A model generated the notes under the pieces. That model had not been told where the DNA came from. It saw only the letters and a program-made list of their open reading frames with translations, and did no database searches. The position numbers and the translations under genes were made by a program. From assembly GCF_042847215.1 (NCBI RefSeq), contig NZ_AP031500.1, positions 682,001 through 746,000 on the forward strand: a stretch of 64,000 bases of DNA, in the 5' to 3' direction. Below, piece after piece: positions 18,399 to 25,594 of the stretch. The first letter of the stretch is position 1. The number at the start of each line of letters is the position of its first letter. The DNA comes from Gilvimarinus japonicus. GTDB taxonomy: Bacteria; Pseudomonadota; Gammaproteobacteria; Pseudomonadales; Cellvibrionaceae.

Positions 18399-18764
18399 AT
18401 GTTTGTTATTGAGAAAAAAGGTGAGCACCATTTGGACATCAGTTTGAGTGGTAGGCTTGGCAAAGAGCAAATGGAGCGGGGCTTGGATGAGCTGAAATCA
18501 AAGTCCGAGGGAGTTCAACATGGCACGATGCTCTATGACATTGTCGAGTTTAAAATGCCCGAGCCACGCGCAATACTGGCCGAGTTTATGCGGATGCCCG
18601 CAATGCTGGGGTTGATTCGCCGCTTTGATCGTGCGGCGGTATTGGCCGATCAATCGTGGCTGCAAAAAATTAGCGAATTAGAAGGGATGTTAATTCCCGG
18701 ACTAGAGATAAAAGCGTTTGCCCGCGCAGACCGCGCCGCCGCCGAGACGTGGTTAAAGCGCTAG
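18399..18764 (+). CDS. SpoIIAA/STAS-like protein
   Basis: A 121-residue cytoplasmic protein resembling the SpoIIAA-like (PF11964) branch of the STAS fold. The longer open frame begins at 18192 inside the previous gene; ATG 18399 has AAAGGAG immediately upstream and gives the family's usual start (MFVIEKKGEHHLDISLSGRL). The core pattern is a strand, a helix (KEQMERGLDELKSKSE), then strand MLYDIVEFKMP and a helix around residues 60-80, with a C-terminal AETWL ending that is common in this family. Members are proposed to bind small hydrophobic ligands or membranes; the function here is not known. Confidence 0.82.
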   Translation: MFVIEKKGEHHLDISLSGRLGKEQMERGLDELKSKSEGVQHGTMLYDIVEFKMPEPRAILAEFMRMPAMLGLIRRFDRAAVLADQSWLQKISELEGMLIPGLEIKAFARADRAAAETWLKR

Positions 18765-18768
18765 TAAA

Positions 18769-18799
18769 CACGGCACACGCGTATTGAGCGCGTGCCGTG
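18769..18799. terminator. Hairpin between convergent genes
   Basis: Stem CACGGCACACGCG / CGCGTGCCGTG with a 2-nt bulge, between the convergent SpoIIAA-like and kduD genes. There is no clear T run, so only a likely terminator. Confidence 0.45.
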
Positions 18800-18806
18800 G
18801 CAAATT

Positions 18807-19604
18807 TTACTGCTCGTTGGCTGGTCGACCAATAGTCGCCAGTATGCCGCCATCAACGTAGACAATTTGTCCCGTGACAAAGTTGGAGGCATTGGAGGCG
18901 AGAAATACGGTGGCCCCTTGCAGATCATCCGGATCGCCCCAGCGCCCCGCGGGTGTGCGGCTAATAATAAATTCGTTCATTGGGTTGCCGTCGACGCGAA
19001 TAGGCTCTGTTTGGCTCGTGGCAAAATAGCCAGGGCCAATACCATTGACCTGAACATTATGCTTGGCCCACTCGGTGGCCATGTTGCGGGTGAGCATTTT
19101 AAGCCCGCCTTTAGCGGCGGCGTAAGCGCCCACCGAGCTGCGTCCCAATTCACTCATCATTGAGCAAATATTAATAACTTTGCCGCCGGTGCCACGTTCA
19201 ACCATGCGCGCGACCACGGGCTTGGTCATAGTGAATACGCCGGTTAAGTCGGTCTTGATGACTTGCTCCCACTCGGCCAGCTCCATCTCCAGCAATGGCG
19301 TGCGGCGGATAATACCGGCGTTGTTAACCAGCACGTCAATCGGGCCGACCTCACTTTCAATTTTTGCAACGGCGGCTTCCGTTTGTTGTTCGTCAGTAAC
19401 ATCAAATAGATAGCCGTGGGCGGTGATGCCCGCTGCGCGATAGTCGGCAAGCGCCGCATCGACTTTTTCTTGCGACGAATGACCATTAATTACCAAGGTG
19501 GCGCCAGCTTTGCCAAGCCCCATGGCCATCGCCATCCCGAGCCCGTGGGTTGCACCAGTAACGAGTGCTACCTTGCCTTTAAGAGAGAATAATTCAGTAG
19601 ACAT
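18807..19604 (-). CDS. kduD: 2-dehydro-3-deoxy-D-gluconate 5-dehydrogenase
   Basis: A 265-residue short-chain dehydrogenase that reduces 2,5-diketo-3-deoxygluconate (DKII) to 2-keto-3-deoxygluconate, the step after KduI in unsaturated-uronate breakdown. The Rossmann motif TGATHGLG is at residues 16-23, NNAG at 94-97, and the catalytic Ser148, Tyr161 and Lys165 (YAAAK) are all present. AGGA lies upstream of the ATG. It follows kduI by 14 bp and is last in a GH105-kduI-kduD operon. The length and the GLGMAMA signature fit KduD rather than a generic SDR, and the operon context supports the call. Confidence 0.93.
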   Translation of the reverse strand: MSTELFSLKGKVALVTGATHGLGMAMAMGLGKAGATLVINGHSSQEKVDAALADYRAAGITAHGYLFDVTDEQQTEAAVAKIESEVGPIDVLVNNAGIIRRTPLLEMELAEWEQVIKTDLTGVFTMTKPVVARMVERGTGGKVINICSMMSELGRSSVGAYAAAKGGLKMLTRNMATEWAKHNVQVNGIGPGYFATSQTEPIRVDGNPMNEFIISRTPAGRWGDPDDLQGATVFLASNASNFVTGQIVYVDGGILATIGRPANEQ

Positions 19605-19618
19605 AGTAAATCCTGTGG

Positions 19619-20458
19619 TTATTTCAGGGTGTTAGGCTTGTGAAAGTCCATATCGGTGTAATCGAGGTTCTCTCCCGCCATACCCCAGATAAATGTATAG
19701 TTCGCGGTGCCGACACCTGAGTGCATAGACCAGGGCGGTGAGACAACTGCTTGCTCGTTACCCACCCAAATATGCCGAGTTTCATCGGCAGGGCCCATAA
19801 AGTGACAAACGGCTTGCTCTTCAGGAATATTAAAATAAAAGTAAGCCTCCATGCGGCGGCTATGGGTGTGTACCGGCATGGTGTTCCAAATGCTTCCCGG
19901 TTGCAGCTCGGTCATCCCCATTTGCAACTGGCAGGTCTCAACCACGCTACTGATGAGCAGCTGGTTAATTTTGCGCTCGTTACAGGTTTCCGAGGCACCC
20001 ATTTCCAATACATTGGCGTCACCCATGCCGACTTTTTTGTGAGGGTAGGCGTGGTGCGCTGGCGCGGAGTTTAGGTAAAACTTCGCGGGCTGATCGGCGC
20101 TGTCGCTGGCAAAAATAACCTCTTTGGCACCACGGCCTATGTATAAGGCCTCTTTGGTGTCGATTTCATAGCGCTCGCCATCGACGGTAATAGAGCCTTT
20201 ACCGCCGACGTTGATGGCGCCCATCTCGCGGCGCTGTAAAAAATAATCGGCCTTTTGCTGGTACACCGGCTCTAATGGTACGGCTTGCGCAATGGGCATG
20301 GCTCCGCCGACCATAATGCGCTCGTAATGGGTGTAAACAAACAGTACTTCGTCGGCGGCAAAGATCTTTTCGATCAAAAAGTGCTGGCGCAGCTTCTCGG
20401 TGTCGTAGTGTTTGAAGTCGTCTTTATGAACAGCAAAGCGCTCTTCAATAATATTCAT
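19619..20458 (-). CDS. kduI: 5-dehydro-4-deoxy-D-glucuronate isomerase
   Basis: A 279-residue cupin-fold isomerase that converts 5-keto-4-deoxyuronate, formed from unsaturated galacturonate, into DKII for KduD. The zinc ligands known from E. coli KduI (His196, His198, Glu203, His245) are matched at 197, 199, 204 (MPVHTHSRRMEAYF) and 246 (PPWSMHSGVG). Length agrees with the family (278 in E. coli). It lies between the GH105 gene (26 bp upstream) and kduD (14 bp downstream), consistent with one operon that takes the GH105 product to 2-keto-3-deoxygluconate. Confidence 0.96.
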   Translation of the reverse strand: MNIIEERFAVHKDDFKHYDTEKLRQHFLIEKIFAADEVLFVYTHYERIMVGGAMPIAQAVPLEPVYQQKADYFLQRREMGAINVGGKGSITVDGERYEIDTKEALYIGRGAKEVIFASDSADQPAKFYLNSAPAHHAYPHKKVGMGDANVLEMGASETCNERKINQLLISSVVETCQLQMGMTELQPGSIWNTMPVHTHSRRMEAYFYFNIPEEQAVCHFMGPADETRHIWVGNEQAVVSPPWSMHSGVGTANYTFIWGMAGENLDYTDMDFHKPNTLK

Positions 20459-20484
20459 GTTGATACCTATTTACGGTGCAAATT

Positions 20485-22986
20485 TCACGGTTGTAAAAGC
20501 TTGTGCATTTCGATACCGGCCAAGATAAATGGTGCGGTGCCTTTGGGGTCGTTGGCAATGACTGGCTCGCTCATGTAGTAACCATAACTGCCGTCGCGAC
20601 CAAAACCGAGGCCGGCGACGTAACAGATGTTAGTCAGGCTAACCGCATCGTCGCTGTGAACGGTGATAAACTCACGAATTAAACCGTCGTACGCTTTTTG
20701 CGCCACAGGCTGGTACTCATCGCCCAAATAGCCGTTGCGGATGGCTTTAGCATAAAAGTAAGTAAACATGGAGCTGGCACTCGACTCAAGGTAGTTACCG
20801 GTCGCATCAGGCTTGTCCATGATCTGCCACCAGACGCCGCTGTCCGGGTCTTGGTATGTCTTTAGGTCGGCGGCCATTTCATTGATCATGTCTAACAGCG
20901 GTTGGCGGTGCTCGGTATCCTCCTTGGGAATATAGTCCAGCACATCAACCACTGCCATGGCGAGCCAGCCCATACCGCGGCCCCAAAAATAACCGGATAG
21001 ACCGGTTTCTGGGTTGGCCCAATCTTGTTGCTTTTTTTCGTCCCAAGCGTGGTAGTAAAGGCCGGTTTGTGCATCGCGCAAATACTTGCGGGTTAGCACA
21101 AATTCGTTAACGACTTCCTCAATGCCTTGGCCGTTATCGAACAGCTCGACGTAATGGGCGAAGAAAGGCATACCCATGTAGACGCCGTCGAGCCACAATT
21201 GGCTGTCGTATTTCTGTTTGTGCCAGAATGCGCCCTCAGCCGTTTTAGGTTGTTGCTCAAGCTGCTTGTGCAGTGTGCTTGCAGCAATTTTGTATTTCTC
21301 TTTGCCAGTTTTCTCGTACAGGCGAATTAAGTTGCGACCAGGGGCGACGGAGTCGATGTTATAGTTGCTGAGCTTGTAACGGGCAATCTCGCCTTTATCG
21401 TTAATAAAGCTACCAGTCACCATAGGCATAACATCGGCGTACTTCTTGGCTGGCGCTACTTTGTTTAGCTCGTCGTAGGCCATGGGTAATAAACCGACGA
21501 TGTCGTACTCAAACTTTGGCAGTCGCTCGCGGTTTACGTCCCAGCCGCCGTGATGGTAGCCCATGGTTTTTCGTTCAAGCTCGGAGTCGGCCAAACGTTT
21601 GCTCCAGTTAAGCGCCTCGTCGGCACTCACCGGGTAAGATTTTTGCGCTTCGCTGCGGGCTGTGCTGATCTGCTCGCGCAGTGGTAGTGTTAGCTTTTCA
21701 GCTTCGCGCTCTAGATAGTTAACCAGCGCTTCGCGGTTTTTGATGCCGTCTTTCTCGCCCTCCCAGGCGCCTAAAAAGTAGTAATCCACATCTTCGCCCG
21801 CGACATCCATAACCGATACATAGTTGTGCTCGTCGGTCGTTTGTGTTTCGCGGTCTGATTTTCTAAACAATAACGCCATGCCTAAGTGGTCGTCGTTGAG
21901 GGTTTGTTTGCCCCAGCTGGCGACATAGGTATAGGCCTTGCCGGTGATGTTAACTTCGCCTTCAATCAACTCAGTACCCGGGTGCTTGACGATGCCGATG
22001 GCTAAGTTCTCCAGCGGTTGATCGAGTTTTAGCTGGGTATGAACCAAGCGGCTGCCACCGTGCATTGATAAGGTGGCACTTAAGTTGACGTTTTGGTTGT
22101 TGATCTGCCAGTTTTTGTAGTCGATGTTAAAGGCCGAATAAAGGTTGCCGTTGTCGAGGATGCGAGCGTCCCAACCGTCGACTTTAGACACGCGATCGAC
22201 ACTCTCACCGTTCCAAAACCCGTAGCCGCCCGAGCCCACCGAACTGCCTACCTTGAGGATGTCCATGCCCCAATCGGAAGGTTCGTGGTAGGAGTCAAAG
22301 CCATCTTGGCCAACATTTTGTAGCACCATGTCGTGGGTATACTTGCCAAAAATATCAAAGCCATTGCGCCAATCGAGGTAGACGCGGTAGCCCACTAAGT
22401 CTGATTCGATGCCGGGGCCTTCGTAGCGAATAAAATAGGAGTGATCTGTGTGTTGTGACGGCGGCGTTAGCTTATCCACGTTGGTAAATTGTCCGCCGAC
22501 ATAAATTTGTTTGCCGGGTTTTTCCGGGTCTTCTTGCCAGCTGCCGCCGGTTTTTTTGGAGATCTCTGCCTGCGCGCGTTTGGGCCCGGCAACTGGTTCC
22601 ATATCGGTGAACACGTTTAGTGTAACGCTGGCGCCGGCATTAATGTCGAGCAGGGTAAATAAACTGTCAGGGCTGCCGTCGCTATCGGTGTCGATCGCCT
22701 GGCTGGCAATTGCCTGACCGTTTAGTTTAATACCAAGTCCCGTCGCGGCCGAGTTGGCAAGCCCCAGTTCGTCGAAGCTAACGCGGTAGGGCTCGTCGGT
22801 GCGTTTAAAGTCCGATGGGTTGCTGAGCGTGATGGTCGCGATTGCCTTGGAAGCCGTGCTAGCTGCGCGGCTTTGAGGCTTGGCTGCGGGAGCTGCCTCG
22901 GGTACTGGGGCTTCCGATTTTTGACAGGCGGTTAACGCCAGCGAACTCAGCGCAACCAGCGCGGTAAGAGATGCGTGTTTGGGCAT
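20485..22986 (-). CDS. DUF4861-GH105 fusion lipoprotein (unsaturated galacturonyl hydrolase)
   Basis: An 833-residue lipoprotein. The signal peptide ends in a lipobox (LSSLALTAC, Cys21), followed by a low-complexity Ala/Pro linker to about residue 50. A DUF4861-like beta-rich domain spans about 55-440 (YFIRYEGPGIESDLVGYR, WGMDILKVGSS). A GH105 (alpha/alpha)6-barrel domain covers about 460-833 (MGYHHGGWDVNRERLP, QLWLDGVYMGMPFFA, GYFWGRGMGWLAMA). GH105 enzymes remove the unsaturated uronic acid from the non-reducing end of pectin oligosaccharides made by lyases. The product feeds the kduI and kduD genes downstream. The lipoprotein signal places it in the periplasm, on the inner or outer membrane. 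The gene starts the operon and has paired ACCAAT boxes about 460 bp upstream. Confidence 0.9.
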   Translation of the reverse strand: MPKHASLTALVALSSLALTACQKSEAPVPEAAPAAKPQSRAASTASKAIATITLSNPSDFKRTDEPYRVSFDELGLANSAATGLGIKLNGQAIASQAIDTDSDGSPDSLFTLLDINAGASVTLNVFTDMEPVAGPKRAQAEISKKTGGSWQEDPEKPGKQIYVGGQFTNVDKLTPPSQHTDHSYFIRYEGPGIESDLVGYRVYLDWRNGFDIFGKYTHDMVLQNVGQDGFDSYHEPSDWGMDILKVGSSVGSGGYGFWNGESVDRVSKVDGWDARILDNGNLYSAFNIDYKNWQINNQNVNLSATLSMHGGSRLVHTQLKLDQPLENLAIGIVKHPGTELIEGEVNITGKAYTYVASWGKQTLNDDHLGMALLFRKSDRETQTTDEHNYVSVMDVAGEDVDYYFLGAWEGEKDGIKNREALVNYLEREAEKLTLPLREQISTARSEAQKSYPVSADEALNWSKRLADSELERKTMGYHHGGWDVNRERLPKFEYDIVGLLPMAYDELNKVAPAKKYADVMPMVTGSFINDKGEIARYKLSNYNIDSVAPGRNLIRLYEKTGKEKYKIAASTLHKQLEQQPKTAEGAFWHKQKYDSQLWLDGVYMGMPFFAHYVELFDNGQGIEEVVNEFVLTRKYLRDAQTGLYYHAWDEKKQQDWANPETGLSGYFWGRGMGWLAMAVVDVLDYIPKEDTEHRQPLLDMINEMAADLKTYQDPDSGVWWQIMDKPDATGNYLESSASSMFTYFYAKAIRNGYLGDEYQPVAQKAYDGLIREFITVHSDDAVSLTNICYVAGLGFGRDGSYGYYMSEPVIANDPKGTAPFILAGIEMHKLLQP

Positions 22987-23448
22987 AGTGATTACCTGTT
23001 GTTATTGATGCACGGGTTAGAGATTGAAACAGAGGAAGGGGAAGTAAGGTCGGGCGTGCTCTCGCCTTCACCCCAGAGCCCTGTCCGGCCTGACGAATAC
23101 GGTTCGCTCGGCTGCAATGATTCTGCTTTTACGGCGCTCTAAAATAGGCCTTGAGACTCCACTAGCAACGGATCGCCGATAACAAGTGGCTCCGTTTTAG
23201 GTCCCCATTGTCACTTAAAAACATCTAGAGCTTGCCTAGACACCCCGAAGCGCTGAGTGCCTTAATGGAGTAAGTGCTAATTCATAAGCCTATCCACCGT
23301 GTGGACAGGTTCAGTTGTTAAGCTAACTCCTTGTTATATCCCCACATTGATGGTTAGTTGCAGGCGTAACCAGAACCTGTATCGGCTGGTTATTTTTAAA
23401 ATTGCTTTGACCAACACTGTTAATATTGACGGTCCAATAATGGCATAG

Positions 23449-23484
23449 ATTGGTAAACCAGACAACTTTTTCTGCATTACCAAT
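23449..23484 (-). promoter_or_regulatory. Paired operator boxes upstream of GH105-kduI-kduD
   Basis: ATTGGTAAACCAG at 23449-23461 and ATTACCAAT at 23476-23484. The two ACCA cores are 22 bp apart. The 14 bases TTTCTGCATTACCA and the same spacing recur upstream of the TonB-dependent receptor at 28419-28454. Likely bound by the local FadR-family regulator. Confidence 0.6.
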
Positions 23485-23713
23485 TTAGGTTCTCTAGAGT
23501 ATTGGAAACTCAATAAGTGGTTTGATCTTGCACATTCATAAGAACCTTTTTTGTGAGTAAGATGGTGGGTTGAAGAAGGTTGACCTGGCGCCCTCAGTGG
23601 ACGACGATAGTTTGGGCACCCGGCCCCTTGAGGGCCGGGCTTGCTAACGTGCTTGGGCATTTGTAGTAGCGTGGCAGTATGGACTTGCTGGTCGTTGATT
23701 GATGACCCTCTTG

Positions 23714-23895
23714 GCCAGACAGGGTTTGCCGGGTGAAGGGCCCTGCTACCCAGTCGAGAGCCGGTGGCGGTGCGATAGGTGGCCGACGAAGCCTCTAGTT
23801 GCGTGAGCACATCGCCTTCTCCTCTTCCAGCTTAACCAAGTATTCTTTGCATCACGTGCCAGTAAGTCGCGCTTTTCCAGACGGCGTAAGACGTT
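23714..23895 (-). pseudogene. Decayed IS91-family transposase fragment
   Basis: Conceptual translation in shifting minus-strand frames gives NVLRRLEKRDLLARDAKNTW, then KLEEEK, then DVLTQLEASSATYRTATGSR, then FTRQTLSG. This order matches, from memory, the C-terminal part of IS91/IS801-type transposases, which run ...LEASSATYRIA.G...ALTLQTLP. At least two frameshifts are needed, so it is a remnant. It begins about 45 bp past the stop of the first GH28 gene. No insertion-sequence ends were seen. Confidence 0.5.
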
Positions 23896-23939
23896 CAACT
23901 TCGCCTCATTTCTTGCAAAGGGTGTCTAGTGTCTGAAAG

Positions 23940-25316
23940 CTAGTCCTGCTTAGCATGCCAGCTAAGGCTGCCGTTCACCACCTGGTTACCAATACGCACT
24001 TGCTCAAAGTGCAGGTCTTTGGCATTTTCTAGAATTAATGGTGTTTCGACGGATTTCACCACAATATTCTTGAAGGTTACATCTTCTAATGGTGCGGCAG
24101 CCGGGGCGTGTACTTCCAAAAATGTACCGGCACTTTCCACCACAATATTTTCAAACACAATATCGCGGTAAGTGGACGGGAAATTCAGGCCGAGTTTGCT
24201 GGGGTAGTTCATTTGAAACCAGAAAAGGGTGTCAAAAGCTTCTACAGTAAAGTTGCGTACCCGAACATTCTCTACCAAGCCGCCTCGATCCAGATTGGAT
24301 TTAAAACGGAATGCCGATAAACCTTTACGCAGAATGTTGTCGGTAAAAAACACATTTTTAATGCCGCCGGACATCTCGCTGCCCAGACCAATGCCGTCCT
24401 CGCCACCCATATCATTATTGCGTACCACCACATTGGTGCTGGGGATGCCAATAGTGCGACCATCTAGATCGCGACCGGATTTCACCACTACCGAGTCATC
24501 CCCGGTGCGGAAGTAGTTGTTTTCCACCAACACATTGGAGCTGGATTCCACATCAATACCGTCATTGTTGGGGAAATGGCTATCCACATTCAGGTTACGC
24601 ACGGTGGCTGATTGGGTGTACACCAAGTGGTTGATCCAGAAGGGTGCGTTGATTATGCTGTAGCCGTCCAGCAACACACGCTCGGCGTCTATAAACTGTA
24701 CGAACACCGGACGCAGATATGTGCCTTTGCCAAAAATGCGCTGTTCCAGTGGTACACCGGTAGAGCCCATGGTGCGCAGCTTATGAATGTCATTATTCTG
24801 CTTCTTATGCCATTTCTTAAAATGGCTTTTGGTGTTGCCGTCCAGTATGCCGGGCCCGGTAATGGCAACGTCATGTACGTTGACGGCGTAGACTAAGGGC
24901 GAATAACCCATTACTTCCGTACCTTCCCATTTGGTTTTTACGATAGGCAGGTAATGTTCGGTTTTAGCGGAAAATAAAATTTTACTGCCTTTGGCTAAGT
25001 GCAGGTCAATTTTGCTTTTTAAGTGAATCGGCCCATTGCACAAAAAGGTTCCCGCCGGTACTACAACCCGGCCCCCGCCCTCAGCTACAGCCTTTCTAAT
25101 AGTGGCTTTGATGGCAGGCAACGCATCCTTTTTACCGCCTGCTTCAGCACCAAAATCCGTAATGACAAATTCCCGGTTGGGGATGTTTGGCAGCTCGATA
25201 TTGGCCAAGATCTCATCCATCATCGCCCAGTCGTCGGTTTTGGAGTTTGCCTGAGCTGAGGCCAATAGGCCCACCCATAAAGCCAAAGCTGCCAGTGCTC
25301 GGAATAAAATTCTCAT
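23940..25316 (-). CDS. GH28-family protein (polygalacturonase-like), altered active site
   Basis: A 458-residue secreted beta-helix protein of glycoside hydrolase family 28. The signal peptide covers residues 1-23 (ending ASAQA). The parallel beta-helix starts after FVITDFGAEAGGKKDA. Expected catalytic features are NNDGID (250-255), GDD (272-274) and RFK (337-339, usually RIK). The normal Gly-His-Gly motif is replaced by Gly-Glu-Asp at 305-307 (MGGEDGIGLGSE), so the conserved His is missing. It may therefore have altered activity, or act on another rhamnogalacturonan or galacturonan. GGGAGAA precedes the ATG. It follows a terminator, so it has its own promoter; no ACCAAT box was found upstream. 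Confidence 0.9.
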   Translation of the reverse strand: MRILFRALAALALWVGLLASAQANSKTDDWAMMDEILANIELPNIPNREFVITDFGAEAGGKKDALPAIKATIRKAVAEGGGRVVVPAGTFLCNGPIHLKSKIDLHLAKGSKILFSAKTEHYLPIVKTKWEGTEVMGYSPLVYAVNVHDVAITGPGILDGNTKSHFKKWHKKQNNDIHKLRTMGSTGVPLEQRIFGKGTYLRPVFVQFIDAERVLLDGYSIINAPFWINHLVYTQSATVRNLNVDSHFPNNDGIDVESSSNVLVENNYFRTGDDSVVVKSGRDLDGRTIGIPSTNVVVRNNDMGGEDGIGLGSEMSGGIKNVFFTDNILRKGLSAFRFKSNLDRGGLVENVRVRNFTVEAFDTLFWFQMNYPSKLGLNFPSTYRDIVFENIVVESAGTFLEVHAPAAAPLEDVTFKNIVVKSVETPLILENAKDLHFEQVRIGNQVVNGSLSWHAKQD

Positions 25317-25543
25317 TGAGTTCTCCCAGAGTGTTATCGTTTGAAGATTTTTCCAGCTTTTACATTCCAGCGGAAAGAATAGCTCCCGCCCTGTTCGTAG
25401 CCTATTTCCCGGCTGGGTTGACGGCTATTAGCATTATAACTACCTATGCCATTAGGCTTGAGAACAATAGTACTCATCATCTAGATAGATGCTTTCTACC
25501 ATCGGCTCAAGAGGTGCCATGATAAGATCGTAAATATACGGAC

Positions 25544-25573
25544 AAAAAAACGCCGGCAAGTGCCGGCGTTTTT
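25544..25573 (-). terminator. Rho-independent terminator of TonB-dependent receptor
   Basis: Stem CGCCGGCA / TGCCGGCG flanked by seven A on the left (T run on the minus strand) and five T on the right, 21 bp past the receptor stop. Confidence 0.93.
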
Positions 25574-25594
25574 GGTGGAGGCAGCAACTTGGAA

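Larger units (their letters stand above)
22987..23939. other. Intergenic region with operator pair and transposase remnant
   Basis: About 950 bp between the GH105 and first GH28 genes, with no intact gene. It holds the paired ACCAA boxes (23449-23484), a perfect 8-bp G/C hairpin (CCCGGCCC / GGGCCGGG, 23619-23639) and a decayed IS91-like transposase fragment (23714-23895). The remaining roughly 460 bp before the GH105 start show nothing I recognise, which makes it an unusually long leader or an insertion-disrupted promoter region. Confidence 0.6.

Noticed and set aside
23334..23810. 158-codon minus-strand frame
   Set aside because: Part of it is the transposase remnant in one of several frames; the rest is unrelated sequence running over the operator pair, so it is not an intact gene.
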